Positions 25,220 through 34,906 of a stretch of DNA of 64,000 nt are shown piece after piece. Below the pieces are notes generated by a model, which was given only the letters and a program-made list of their open reading frames with translations, did no database searches and was not told where the DNA came from. The DNA comes from Sphingobium xanthum (GTDB lineage: Bacteria; Pseudomonadota; Alphaproteobacteria; Sphingomonadales; Sphingomonadaceae), in assembly GCF_019737615.1 (NCBI RefSeq), contig NZ_JAHKKS010000001.1:558001-622000 (forward strand), given 5' to 3'. How positions within the stretch are numbered: position 1 is the first letter of the stretch; each line of letters opens with the position of its first letter. The translations under genes were made by a program, and so were the position numbers.

Positions 25220-26449
25220 CTATTTGAATAGGCCGAGGTCGATCGACTCCCCGACGGCCTTGAGGCCCGTGTCGCTGCCATGGAGATGGTCGCCCATATG
25301 ATAGCCCTCCCGCATCTGCTGGGGGTCGGATGGGTCGGCGAAGGCCGCGTCGAGCCGAACGATGCCGTCGAACGCGCCGCTGGTGAGGATCCAGTAGTTG
25401 ATGCGATCACGCGCCGCCTCGCCCTCGGGCGACCAATAGGCCGCGCCTTTGTAGGGGCCGATGGGCGAGCCGATGACCTTGATGCCCTTCTCGTGGGCGC
25501 GGGCGATGAGCTGCTTGTAGCCGGCGATCATCTGCTCGACGGTGATTTCGGGCTGATCGAGTACGAACGGCGGCTGTCCGCCCTCACCGGGCGTCGCGCG
25601 GCGGAAACGGTTGCCGATGTCGTTCACGCCTTCGAACATGATGAGATATTTGACGTTGGGCAGGCTGAGGACGTCCTCGTCGAAGCGGGCGAGGGCGGCC
25701 TCGCCCATGCCGGGACTGAGGATACGGTTGCCACTGATCCCGGCATTGGCGACGGCCCATTCATGGCCGGCGGCTTGAAGGCGATCGGCGAGGATATCGG
25801 GCCAGCGGCGGTTGGCGCCGGGTGTCGATCCCACGCCGTCCGTGATGGAGTCGCCGAAGGTGACGATGGTGCCGCGCGCATCGGGCGAGTCCACTTCCAC
25901 GGCGCTGAGGAAGGCGCGGAACATGGCTTTCGACGCCGGGGTGAACGGCTTGCCGACATGATTGCCCGGCGGGGAGACGGCGAGTTCGTCGAGGCCGGTG
26001 AGGTGGCAGGTGCAAGGGCCGGTTGCCTTGGGGAGATAGAATTCGACCTTGAGCCGTGCGAGGTCCGGCACGTCGAGCGCGACCGCATCGCTGACGAACG
26101 GCGCGCCGCGCGGGATGACGGCGACGGGATCGCCGCCGAAGGTCAACATGCGCGCGCTGCCGGCGATTTCCTGTCCCTTGTCGTCGATGCGCACGACGCG
26201 CGCCGAGGCGATTTCGAGCGGATGCGGGCCGTAGCGGTTAGAGAAGCGCAGGCGCAGCCTCGTGCCGCCCTCGGTGACGCGCAGGATCTGGCTCAGCGTC
26301 ACATTCTCGAAGGTCGCGGCGGCGAACATGCCCTGCGTCGTAACGGGCGCATGCGGCGCGGCGGTCCAGCTTGCGACCCATTCGGCCTGGGCAGGCGCGG
26401 CGAGCGCGATGAGGGCGGCGGCGCAGATCGATCCGGCGCGAAGGGACAT
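25220..26449 (-). CDS. exported SGNH/GDSL-family hydrolase (probable esterase)
   Basis: A 409-residue protein with a signal peptide (residues 1-22, 'LIALAAPAQA'). An N-terminal beta-rich domain (about 25-175) precedes the SGNH domain. Block I is 'TFGDSITDGVG' (nucleophile Ser in GDS), block II 'AGISGNR', block III 'FEGVNDIG' and block V 'MGDHLHGSD' (Asp and His). These give the Ser-His-Asp triad of GDSL esterases. It should hydrolyse an ester in the periplasm. It is upstream of the BVMO on the same strand, so ester made by the BVMO could be its substrate, although the cellular locations differ unless the product is exported. The start at 26449 is chosen at the signal peptide. Confidence 0.87.
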   Translation of the reverse strand: MSLRAGSICAAALIALAAPAQAEWVASWTAAPHAPVTTQGMFAAATFENVTLSQILRVTEGGTRLRLRFSNRYGPHPLEIASARVVRIDDKGQEIAGSARMLTFGGDPVAVIPRGAPFVSDAVALDVPDLARLKVEFYLPKATGPCTCHLTGLDELAVSPPGNHVGKPFTPASKAMFRAFLSAVEVDSPDARGTIVTFGDSITDGVGSTPGANRRWPDILADRLQAAGHEWAVANAGISGNRILSPGMGEAALARFDEDVLSLPNVKYLIMFEGVNDIGNRFRRATPGEGGQPPFVLDQPEITVEQMIAGYKQLIARAHEKGIKVIGSPIGPYKGAAYWSPEGEAARDRINYWILTSGAFDGIVRLDAAFADPSDPQQMREGYHMGDHLHGSDTGLKAVGESIDLGLFK

Positions 26450-26642
26450 GATGGCTCTCTCCTGAGCGGCCGCGCTCTGGTGGCGGCCTGCGGGAGAGGT
26501 TAGCGGAGCGGCGTTCTTGCTGCCAAGAGGCCTTTCCGGGAACGCGCATGTGAAATGCCCACATGGCGGGCAAATGCAGCAATGGCTGATGTGGGTGGGG
26601 AGCGGAACGTCCGCTATTGGGCAGCGAAAGGAAAAGCTGCCG

Positions 26643-26966
26643 CTAACTGGTGGCTCCATCCTCGAGATACACGTGCCTTATCAATGCCACCACTGCGATA
26701 AGGGGGAAAAAGGTTTTCAAGACTACTGGGCCTGACGGAAGCACTTTAAACAGGTTTATGACTGGGATCGAAACACCGAATAGTAGGATCAAATCATCAG
26801 GCGTAGTCCAGTTTATACCTAGGCCTAGAAAGCCAAATAGGGAACCCAATATCCAAAGTGGTTTGAGCCTGAAATGCCTTGATCTAGCGATCACTACAAC
26901 GGCAGCTATGCTTATCGCCAATACAAAAATCCCGAAGAAGACCACAATTATTTGATATGCGTTCAT
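26643..26966 (-). CDS. small membrane protein of unknown function, AT-richer than neighbours
   Basis: A 107-residue protein with three probable transmembrane helices (about 5-27, 37-50 and 58-92). It shows no motif of a known family. The gene and its flanks to about 27130 are clearly AT-richer than the surrounding sequence, and codon use favours A/T third positions, which suggests recent acquisition or relaxed selection. It lies between the SGNH hydrolase and the orphan MreB gene, on the same strand as both. Confidence 0.5.
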   Translation of the reverse strand: MNAYQIIVVFFGIFVLAISIAAVVVIARSRHFRLKPLWILGSLFGFLGLGINWTTPDDLILLFGVSIPVINLFKVLPSGPVVLKTFFPLIAVVALIRHVYLEDGATS

Positions 26967-27209
26967 GTTCCTGGCCCCATGGCATGGGACTATCAGTGAA
27001 CCCGGAATGGCACAACGTGGATGGTAAATTTATTCATTAAAAAATGTGAAGTTCGGGATCGATTGTATAATTAGCTCAGCTTGGGCCTTAATCCCGAATG
27101 TCGGTAATCAGGCAGGATCTGTGCCGTGCGAACGGCAAAAAAAGTCGTCATAGCCGGTCGTCCCGAACTATCCAAACCTTCGAAGCCAAACCCGGATTGT
27201 TCGGGCCGA

Positions 27210-28600
<1,391 letters not shown>

Positions 28601-29284
28601 ATGAAACTCAGATATTCGATGGCGGCGTTTGCGCTGCTCGCAGGCTTGACCGCTCCGGTCCAGGCGCAGAAGATTATCGGCGCCGTCGGTGCGGTGATCG
28701 ACGTCAGCGGTCCCGGCGATCCCGGCGGCTCGATTGTCGATACTTTCAACCAGAATGGTCTCAGCGTGACCTATGTGTCCGGGGTGACGGACTTCGATCC
28801 CTATATCGCCGGCAGTCCGTCGCACACGATCATCTATTCGGGCTTCGAATGGTTCGGCAACTCCGGCACTACCACGGCGGTGGTGACCTACGATCTCGGC
28901 AGCGTCTTCACCATTGACCGGCTGGCGCTGTGGAACGAGGAATTCTCCGGCATCGGTCTGCTCGATGTGCTCGGATCGGTGGATGGCGTGACCTTCGGCC
29001 TGCTCGGCGCGGGTTTCACGCCGACCAATAATCCGCCGGTCGGCGACTATCTCGCGGATGTCTTCGCCCTCTCGGCGACGGCAGTGCGTTATGTGCGGCT
29101 CGACATGAGCGAGTGCCCGCAGCCGGGTGGCGGCGGCTACGTTTCGTGCAGCATTGGCGAGGTGGCCTTCCGGACTGTGAACGGCGCTGTGCCCGAGCCG
29201 GCGACATGGGCAATGCTGGTCGGCGGCTTCGCGCTCGCCGGTGCAGCCATGCGCACCCGCGCGCGCAGGGTGCAGTTCGGCTGA
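28601..29284 (+). CDS. PEPxxWA-CTERM sorted exported protein, discoidin-like
   Basis: A 227-residue protein. Of two adjacent ATGs, 28601 is chosen for its 7-bp spacing to GGGAG. The signal peptide ends about residue 22 ('TAPVQA'). The body is a beta-rich domain resembling F5/8-type C (discoidin) modules: 'TYDLGSVFTIDRLALWNE' early and 'AVRYVRLDMSE' late, with two cysteines near the C-terminus. It ends with the sorting signal 'PEPATWAMLVGGFALAG' followed by Arg-rich residues, recognised by exosortase/archaeosortase-type machinery and typical of exopolysaccharide-linked surface proteins. The sortase is not in the window. A strong hairpin terminator follows. Confidence 0.85.
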   Translation: MKLRYSMAAFALLAGLTAPVQAQKIIGAVGAVIDVSGPGDPGGSIVDTFNQNGLSVTYVSGVTDFDPYIAGSPSHTIIYSGFEWFGNSGTTTAVVTYDLGSVFTIDRLALWNEEFSGIGLLDVLGSVDGVTFGLLGAGFTPTNNPPVGDYLADVFALSATAVRYVRLDMSECPQPGGGGYVSCSIGEVAFRTVNGAVPEPATWAMLVGGFALAGAAMRTRARRVQFG

Positions 29285-29308
29285 ACCCGCGCTGAGGCGC
29301 AGCAATTC

Positions 29309-29336
29309 GAAGCCGCCGGAGCAATCCGGCGGCTTC
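29309..29336. terminator. bidirectional hairpin terminator
   Basis: A perfect 12-bp inverted repeat (GAAGCCGCCGGA / TCCGGCGGCTTC) with a GCAA tetraloop lies between the convergent PEP-CTERM gene and miaB. No long T run follows on the plus strand. Confidence 0.75.
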
Positions 29337-29341
29337 TCGCG

Positions 29342-30679
29342 TCATGCGGCCTGTTGCGCCGTCACTGCGCCGGCGAGGCTGTTCGGCCCTGCCGAAAGGA
29401 TATCGACCTCGATAAGGTCGCCGATCCGCGCGTGCGCTGCCTCGACATGGACGGACTGAAGCCACGGCGTCTTGCCGATGAGCTGTCCGGGATGGCGGCC
29501 CTTGCGTTCCAGCAGGATCGTCGTGCGCTTGCCGACCGTCGCCTGATTGAAGGCAAGCTGATGCTCGTTGATGGCGGCCTGCAGGCGCTTGAGGCGTTCG
29601 TCCATGACCTCGGGCGCGATCTGGCCGTCCATGTCGGCCGCGGGCGTGCCGGGGCGCGAGCTGTATTTGAAGCTGAAGCACTGGGCGTAGCGCGTCTCGT
29701 GGACGATGCCGAGCGTCTCTTCGAACTCGGCTTCGGTCTCGCCTGGGAAGCCGACGATGAAGTCGCCGGAAAGCGCGATGTCTGGCCTGGCAGCGCGCAC
29801 GCGATCGATGATGCGCAGATAGGAGTCGCGGCTGTGGCTGCGGTTCATGGCCTTGAGGATGCGGTCGCTGCCGGATTGCACGGGCAAGTGCAGGAACGGC
29901 ATGAGCTTGGGCAGGTCGCGGTGCGCTTCCATCAGGGCCTGCGTCATGTCGTTGGGGTGGCTGGTCGTGTAGCGGATGCGCGCGAGGCCGGGGAGCTTGT
30001 CGAGCGCATAAGCGAGTCCGTCGAGGCCCTGCATGCGGCCCGCTTCGTCCTCGCCGGTCCAGGCATTCACGTTCTGGCCGATGAGGGTGAGCTCGACGGC
30101 GCCGGCATCGACCAGCGCGCGCGCCTCGTCGAGGATGGCGCTCCACGGCCGGCTGACCTCGGCGCCGCGCGTATAGGGCACGACGCAATAGGTGCAGAAT
30201 TTGTCGCAGCCTTCCTGCACGGTGAGGAAGGCGGATGGGCCGGTGCGGCGGGCGCGACCGGGCAATGCCTCGAACTTGGAGGCGGCGGGCATGTCCGTAT
30301 CCACGGCTTCGCGGCCCGCGACGGCCTCGTCGATCAGGCCGGGCAAGCGATGATAGGCCTGCGGGCCGACGACGATATCGACGGTCTTGGCGCGGCGACT
30401 GATCTCGGCACCCTCGGCCTGCGCCACACAGCCGGCGACGGCGACCATCGGTCGCGTGCCGTCCTCGCGCTTCAGCCGGCCGATTTCCGAATAGACGCGG
30501 TCGACCGCCTTTTCGCGGATGTGGCAGGTGTTCAGTACGACGAGATCGGCATCGATGCCTTCGGGTGCGGCTTCCATGCCCTGCGTCGTCAGCAGCTCGG
30601 CCATGCGCTCGCCGTCATAGACATTCATCTGACAGCCGAAGGAGCGAACGTGGAAGGTCTTGGGCGGAGTATGGGTCAT
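29342..30679 (-). CDS. miaB: tRNA-2-methylthio-N6-dimethylallyladenosine synthase MiaB
   Basis: A 445-residue radical SAM methylthiotransferase. The N-terminal UPF0004 domain begins 'FHVRSFGCQMNVYDGERM', with cluster cysteines in 'GCQMN', 'NTCHIR' and 'VAGCVAQ'. The radical SAM CxxxCxxC motif is 'CDKFCTYC'. A C-terminal TRAM domain ends the protein. MiaB adds a methylthio group to i6A37 of tRNAs reading UNN codons. It lies downstream of fur-plsC on the minus strand; the phoH-ybeY-corC genes that usually follow are displaced by about 9.4 kb. Confidence 0.95.
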   Translation of the reverse strand: MTHTPPKTFHVRSFGCQMNVYDGERMAELLTTQGMEAAPEGIDADLVVLNTCHIREKAVDRVYSEIGRLKREDGTRPMVAVAGCVAQAEGAEISRRAKTVDIVVGPQAYHRLPGLIDEAVAGREAVDTDMPAASKFEALPGRARRTGPSAFLTVQEGCDKFCTYCVVPYTRGAEVSRPWSAILDEARALVDAGAVELTLIGQNVNAWTGEDEAGRMQGLDGLAYALDKLPGLARIRYTTSHPNDMTQALMEAHRDLPKLMPFLHLPVQSGSDRILKAMNRSHSRDSYLRIIDRVRAARPDIALSGDFIVGFPGETEAEFEETLGIVHETRYAQCFSFKYSSRPGTPAADMDGQIAPEVMDERLKRLQAAINEHQLAFNQATVGKRTTILLERKGRHPGQLIGKTPWLQSVHVEAAHARIGDLIEVDILSAGPNSLAGAVTAQQAA

Positions 30680-30723
30680 GGCCGGGCCTATACAGGCGAT
30701 TGCATCTCTGAGAAAGTGTGAGA

Positions 30724-31191
30724 CTAGAACGCGCTTTTCGGCTTGCTAACGAAGGAAAATCCTCGATTGAGCCTTTGATTGTTGACGTCGATGATGCGTC
30801 GAAACTGCTCGTCCAACTCGTCATCTGTCAGAAAGCGCGATCGCCGCTCGACGCTGGTAACAAGCAGTGTGAGTTTCCCATTTTGAAGAAAGGTCTGACC
30901 TCGAACCACGGCATGGAAGCCGGATGAATGAAAGTAGAACCTCGGTATCGGATAGGGCTCTACGGCCCAAATGATGGGGATTATGTGACCACAGTCGGGG
31001 TCCCTAAAGCTATCAGAGCCACCATGGTCAGTGCGAATGCGGCGGACGTAGCCTGACCACCGGACTTCCAGGCCTTGCCAAAGCGAGTAGTTGTCCGGCA
31101 TCCCGCACATCGTAACCGGAACTTCCAATCTGCATGCGCTCAAAAGCGCAATGGGCAGAAGGTGTGCGAGGTTGCGCAATAGCAATCTCAC
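30724..31191 (-). CDS. small predicted lipoprotein of unknown function
   Basis: A 155-residue protein with a GTG start at 31191 that overlaps the plsC stop by 4 bp (GTGA), so it is probably translationally coupled. The N-terminus is a lipoprotein signal with lipobox 'LLSAC' (Cys20). The mature part has a second Cys in 'TMCGMP' and a third in 'DPDCGH', then 'RFYFHSSGFHAVVRGQTFL'. No family was recognised. The gene is AT-richer than its neighbours and sits between plsC and miaB, which are more often adjacent, so it may be a later insertion that kept the coupling. Confidence 0.6.
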   Translation of the reverse strand: MRLLLRNLAHLLPIALLSACRLEVPVTMCGMPDNYSLWQGLEVRWSGYVRRIRTDHGGSDSFRDPDCGHIIPIIWAVEPYPIPRFYFHSSGFHAVVRGQTFLQNGKLTLLVTSVERRSRFLTDDELDEQFRRIIDVNNQRLNRGFSFVSKPKSAF

Positions 31192-31721
31192 ATTTCGCCG
31201 GCCAGCGCCGCCTCGATCCGTGCGCGGCTCTCGGCCGAGAGCGCCTTGCGGTCCGGATGGTCACCCGGGTCGAACGGCTCAAGAAAGTGCAGCGTGAGGG
31301 TGCGTCTTCCCCGCGCGCCGAGGATGCGGCGGGCATTGGCGATACCGGATTCGCCGTCGGCCCAGGCGACGAGCTGTGCCGCATCGCCATAGTCGATCAC
31401 GACCGGCTGGATGAGGATCGCGCGGGGCGGGGGCAGCAGGACGGAGAACAAGGCAGGCTTGAAGGGCAGGAGCGCCTTGCCGTCGCCCGTCGTGCCTTCC
31501 GGGAAGAGGGCGATGGGCTGGTGCGCGGCGAGCGCATCGCGGACGGCATCGATCTGGCCCGAAACTTCGCCGCGCCGCTGACGCGCGACGAAGATGGTGT
31601 TGTTCTGCGCCGCGAGCCAGCCGACGATCGGTGCGCCCTTGACGTCATCCTTGGAGATGAAGGCGCAGCCGGTGGTGCCTCCCATGGCGAGAATGTCGAT
31701 CCAGCTGAGATGATTGCTCAC
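31188..31721 (-). CDS. plsC: lysophospholipid (1-acyl-sn-glycerol-3-phosphate) acyltransferase, PlsC-like; start unclear
   Basis: The CDS from the only usable start (GTG 31721) is 177 residues and begins at the catalytic NHx4D motif ('NHLSWID'). 'FPEGTT' (the EGT motif) follows. The family normally has ~60 more N-terminal residues including a membrane helix, and the same frame continues upstream with exactly such sequence ('FVRLLLLGGLTLRCVVPHL') back to the fur stop at 31911-31913. No ATG, GTG or TTG occurs there in frame. Either a non-standard start codon is used, a start was lost, or there is a sequence error. The enzyme makes phosphatidic acid at the inner membrane. Confidence 0.75.
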   Translation of the reverse strand: MSNHLSWIDILAMGGTTGCAFISKDDVKGAPIVGWLAAQNNTIFVARQRRGEVSGQIDAVRDALAAHQPIALFPEGTTGDGKALLPFKPALFSVLLPPPRAILIQPVVIDYGDAAQLVAWADGESGIANARRILGARGRRTLTLHFLEPFDPGDHPDRKALSAESRARIEAALAGEM

Positions 31722-31910
31722 GAAAAAGACGTCGTGGAGCAGCGGTGTTCCCTCGATGCGGATATCGAAGCCGGCATGATGCGTGGCGCGGCGCAGGAAA
31801 TATTGCGGCCAGGGCGAGCGGCCGTTCCGCCGGGCAATCAGGTGAGGGACTACGCAGCGAAGCGTGAGCCCGCCGAGCAGCAGAAGGCGAACGAAAGCGC
31901 GAACCTCGAC

Positions 31911-32339
31911 TCAGTCCTTGCGGTCGCGATCGAGCGCGACGCCGTACAGTTCCATGCGATGATCGACGAGGCGATAGCCGAGCTTTTCGGCGATCTGGCG
32001 CTGGAGTTGCTCCAGCTCGGGATCGACGAACTCGACGACACGGCCGGACTCGACATCGATGAGATGGTCGTGATGCGCTTCCGGGGCGGGTTCATAGCGC
32101 GCGCGGCCGTCACCGAAATCGTGACGCTCGAGAATGCCGGCTTCCTCGAACAGGCGGACCGTGCGGTAGACGGTCGCGATCGAGATATTGGGATCGCTCG
32201 CGGAGGCGCGCTCGTGCAGTTTTTCGACGTCCGGATGATCCTCGCTCTCGGAGAGAACGCGCGCGATCACCCGGCGCTGGTCGGTGATCCGCAAGCCGCG
32301 CTCGGCGCACAGCGCCTCGATATCGATGGTCCGGGTCAT
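31911..32339 (-). CDS. fur: Fur-family transcriptional regulator
   Basis: A 142-residue protein from ATG 32339 (ATG 32345 is also possible; neither has a clear ribosome binding site). The N-terminal winged helix ('LRITDQRRVIARVL', 'ISIATVYRTVRLFEEAG') is followed by the metal-binding dimerisation domain ('HHDHLIDVESGRVVEF'). The two CxxC zinc motifs of enterobacterial Fur are absent, as in alphaproteobacterial Fur/Mur proteins that sense iron or manganese. It lies between mucR and plsC in the housekeeping run. Likely a repressor of metal uptake genes; which metal cannot be told. Confidence 0.9.
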   Translation of the reverse strand: MTRTIDIEALCAERGLRITDQRRVIARVLSESEDHPDVEKLHERASASDPNISIATVYRTVRLFEEAGILERHDFGDGRARYEPAPEAHHDHLIDVESGRVVEFVDPELEQLQRQIAEKLGYRLVDHRMELYGVALDRDRKD

Positions 32340-32413
32340 GACCATATCTCTAGCCGATTTCAGGAGAACGGAAAGCGGCAAATTTGGCAGCGCATCCGAT
32401 TTCCCATGCAGAA

Positions 32414-32446
32414 GGGCGCCGCCGGTCCCTTGCTCCGGCGGCGCCC
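32414..32446 (-). terminator. hairpin terminator of mucR
   Basis: A perfect 12-bp GC-rich stem (GGGCGCCGCCGG / CCGGCGGCGCCC) with a 9-nt loop lies just after the mucR stop on the minus strand. A short TTCT follows rather than a long T run, so it may be a weak or attenuating terminator before fur. Confidence 0.65.
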
Positions 32447-32473
32447 CTCAGAAGCGGCGAAGATGACGCCGAA

Positions 32474-32893
32474 TTACTTGCGCGAACGACGCCGCGACGT
32501 GCCGAGGCCGATCTTCTTGGCCAGGGTGCGGCGCTGCTCCGCATAATTGGGGGCGACCATCGGATAGTCGGCCGGCAGGCCCCACTTGGCGCGATAGTCG
32601 TCGGGCGTCATCTGATAGTGCGTCATCAGATGACGCTTGAGCATCTTGAGCTTCTTACCGTCCTCGAGACAGACAATATAGTCGGGCTTGACTGACGCAC
32701 GGATGGACACGGCGGGCTCGGGCTTCGGTTGGGCCGGAGTGGCCTCCTTTTGCAGGCCGGACAGCGCGCCATAGACATTCTGGATAAGCAGCGGGAGGTC
32801 CGAAACAGCGACGCTGTTGTTGGAGACATGGGCTGCGACGATGTCCGAGGTCAACGTGACGAGCACTTCGTCCCGTGCGCTTGTGTCCGACAT
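32474..32893 (-). CDS. mucR: MucR/Ros-family zinc-finger transcriptional regulator
   Basis: A 139-residue protein starting at 32893. The prokaryotic C2H2 zinc finger is 'CLEDGKKLKMLKRHLMTHY', followed by 'RAKWGLPADYPMVAPNYAEQ' and a basic C-terminus. MucR proteins are global H-NS-like silencers and regulators of exopolysaccharide, motility and cell-cycle genes in alphaproteobacteria. The N-terminal ~60 residues are the oligomerisation region. Upstream open sequence is rejected because it lacks family similarity. A strong hairpin separates it from fur. Confidence 0.93.
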   Translation of the reverse strand: MSDTSARDEVLVTLTSDIVAAHVSNNSVAVSDLPLLIQNVYGALSGLQKEATPAQPKPEPAVSIRASVKPDYIVCLEDGKKLKMLKRHLMTHYQMTPDDYRAKWGLPADYPMVAPNYAEQRRTLAKKIGLGTSRRRSRK

Positions 32894-33015
32894 GATTGAA
32901 TCCTTCTTTAGTTGTGTTGTTCTTGCGAGACCCTGCAACTCTCTTGCGTGGAGAGTTTGGTGACTTCTTTTATGCCGTTGGACGAAAAAGGGCAAGCAGG
33001 CACTGCACCTGCGTT

Positions 33016-33501
33016 TCAATCATGTCCCAAAATGATCTTGAAACTTAGTGCATCGTAACGGTTACCGTCGATGCCAAGATAATAATCACGTCGGACATTA
33101 TACTGGCGGAAGCCAGCCTTGCTGTAGAGGTGGATTGCGGGATTGCCGGCCCGCACTTCAAGGAACATTGTCTGGGCGCCGCTGCCTTCAGCCTCCGTCA
33201 TGCAACGGTCAAGTAAACGCCGGCCATGACTGGCGCCGCGATACGCCGGATGCACGGCCAGCAGGAGCAGCTCCGCTTCGCCCGCAATACTACGCAGCAG
33301 GCCGAAGCCGATCGGCGCATCGCCGATCCGGCCGACCGCGAGGATGGAGCCTGGCAGACGCATCATGGCCGCGAGTTGCGGGGCCGACCATGCTTCGCCG
33401 AACTCGGCGGGAAAGGCAGCCTGCATGACGATCATCGCGGCCGCAATGTCCGGATCGGAAGCATCGATGCTGACGTTGATCTGGAGGCCGAGGTCCATCA
33501 T
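33016..33501 (-). CDS. rimI: GNAT N-acetyltransferase, RimI-like
   Basis: A 161-residue protein starting at 33501. The GNAT acetyl-CoA loop is 'VHPAYRGASHGRRLLDRC' and the end has 'NPAIHLYSKAGFRQYNVRRD', as in RimI. RimI acetylates the N-terminal alanine of ribosomal protein S18, and related enzymes act on other proteins. The start overlaps the tsaB stop by 4 bp, the usual tsaB-rimI coupling, which supports the name. The acetyl-CoA loop is less canonical (GASHG) than the common QGxGxA type. Confidence 0.85.
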   Translation of the reverse strand: MMDLGLQINVSIDASDPDIAAAMIVMQAAFPAEFGEAWSAPQLAAMMRLPGSILAVGRIGDAPIGFGLLRSIAGEAELLLLAVHPAYRGASHGRRLLDRCMTEAEGSGAQTMFLEVRAGNPAIHLYSKAGFRQYNVRRDYYLGIDGNRYDALSFKIILGHD

Positions 33502-34154
33502 CGCACGGCGACTCCCGGGCGCGCCGCCATGGGCTTGGCATCGGCGCCGCGGCCATAGACCGGCTTGGCGGGGCGGCTGCGTTGTCTCTCGTGCAGCAGG
33601 AAGATCTCGCGCGCATCCGGCAGCATGGGCACGGCCGTGCCGGGGGCGCCTGCCCGGACGAGCGTCTGCGCGCCGGAGCCGACGAGCAGCGGCACGTCGA
33701 GCGTCGCGGCCAGCTCGGATATGGGAGTCGATCGCATCTCTGCCAGCGGGTCGGCGGCCGGATGGTCCCCTGGCTGGCAGAGCGTCCAGAACAGCTCGCC
33801 ATGGCCACCCACCATGACCACCGCGAAGGGCGTGTCGGGAACCAACTGCGCCCGCGCCATCGCACAGACAAGATCGAGGCAGCCATAGCCAGCAACCGGG
33901 ACTTGCCAGGCGAAGCCGAGCGCCATTGCGGCGGCGAGTCCCACGCGCACGCCGGTGAAACTCCCCGGGCCGATATCGACGAGGATGCGGTCGCAACGGC
34001 CGCCCTCGGGCAGCGCGGCGATGGCGGGGAGCAGCGCCTCGGCATGGCCGCGACCAAGTTCCTCGTGACGCGCCGCGATGCAGGAAAAGCCGTCGAACAG
34101 AGCGAGCGAAAGAGCCGGTGTCGCGCAGTCGATGACGAGCAGGCGCTCGCTCAT
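33498..34154 (-). CDS. tsaB: tRNA N6-threonylcarbamoyladenosine biosynthesis protein TsaB
   Basis: A 218-residue protein of the ASKHA fold. It begins 'MSERLLVIDCATPALSLALF' and has the family signature 'GPGSFTGVRVGLAAA' near residues 62-76. TsaB is the scaffold that binds TsaD and TsaE for t6A37 formation on ANN-decoding tRNAs. It overlaps rimI by 4 bp and lies 58 bp downstream of the nfu-type gene. The C-terminal third is short, as usual in bacterial TsaB. Confidence 0.93.
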   Translation of the reverse strand: MSERLLVIDCATPALSLALFDGFSCIAARHEELGRGHAEALLPAIAALPEGGRCDRILVDIGPGSFTGVRVGLAAAMALGFAWQVPVAGYGCLDLVCAMARAQLVPDTPFAVVMVGGHGELFWTLCQPGDHPAADPLAEMRSTPISELAATLDVPLLVGSGAQTLVRAGAPGTAVPMLPDAREIFLLHERQRSRPAKPVYGRGADAKPMAARPGVAVR

Positions 34155-34212
34155 GCGTTCGCTTGCCTCTTCGCCTCGATCATGCAGCCGCCCCGCTTTC
34201 GTTGCCGTTCCG

Positions 34213-34800
34213 TCAGACCGCGCGAACTTCCGTCACTTCCGGCACATAATGCTTCAGCAATTGCTCGATGCCGTTCTTGAGCGTCGCCGTGGAGGATGGG
34301 CAGCCGGCACAGGCGCCCTGCATCCGCAGGTACACCGTGCCATGCTCGAAGCCGCGATAGACGATGTCGCCGCCGTCATTGGCGACGGCGGGCCGCACGC
34401 GCGTGTCGATGAGCTCGCGGATCTGGGCGATGACGTCGGCATCGGCCGGATCGTCACCGGGAAGGGCCGCATCGCCGGCCTCCTCGCCGGGCACGCGAAT
34501 GTCATGCGCGCTCCCGCCACGGAACAACGGCATGTCGGCCGAGAAATGATCGAGCAGGATCGAGACCACATCCGTGCGCAGATCGCTCCAGGCGACGCCG
34601 GGCGCGGCGGTGACGGAGACGAAATCGCGCCCGAAGAACACGCCGGTCACGTCACCGAGATCGAACAGCGTCTCGGCAAGCGGCGAGGCTTCCGCCTCGT
34701 CGGCATTGGCGAAATCGCGCGTACCGGAAGCCATGACCGTCCGCCCGGGCAGGAATTTGAGCGTCGCTGGATTGGGTGTCTGCTCGGTCTCGATGAACAT
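34213..34800 (-). CDS. NfuA-type Fe-S cluster carrier protein
   Basis: A 195-residue protein. The N-terminal Nfu_N domain begins 'MFIETEQTPNPATLKFLPG', which is diagnostic. The C-terminal NifU domain carries the cluster-binding CxxC in 'GACAGCPSS'. Two subunits together bind a 4Fe-4S cluster and pass it to apo-enzymes such as radical SAM proteins; MiaB, encoded nearby, is the type of client expected. It is upstream of tsaB on the same strand. The alphaproteobacterial form resembles the mitochondrial NFU1. Confidence 0.93.
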   Translation of the reverse strand: MFIETEQTPNPATLKFLPGRTVMASGTRDFANADEAEASPLAETLFDLGDVTGVFFGRDFVSVTAAPGVAWSDLRTDVVSILLDHFSADMPLFRGGSAHDIRVPGEEAGDAALPGDDPADADVIAQIRELIDTRVRPAVANDGGDIVYRGFEHGTVYLRMQGACAGCPSSTATLKNGIEQLLKHYVPEVTEVRAV

Positions 34801-34906
34801 TGCGCGCTACTCGTGCGGGAATGAAGCCAAAGGCCGCGCGCGCAGATGCCATCACGCGGCGGCGTGTCTTGCCCATTTGGTCAGTCAGGGCGCCCGGCGC
34901 AAGTAC

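Noticed and set aside
29354..30721. 455-codon open frame opposite miaB
   Set aside because: Antisense shadow; miaB has all its Fe-S and radical SAM motifs.
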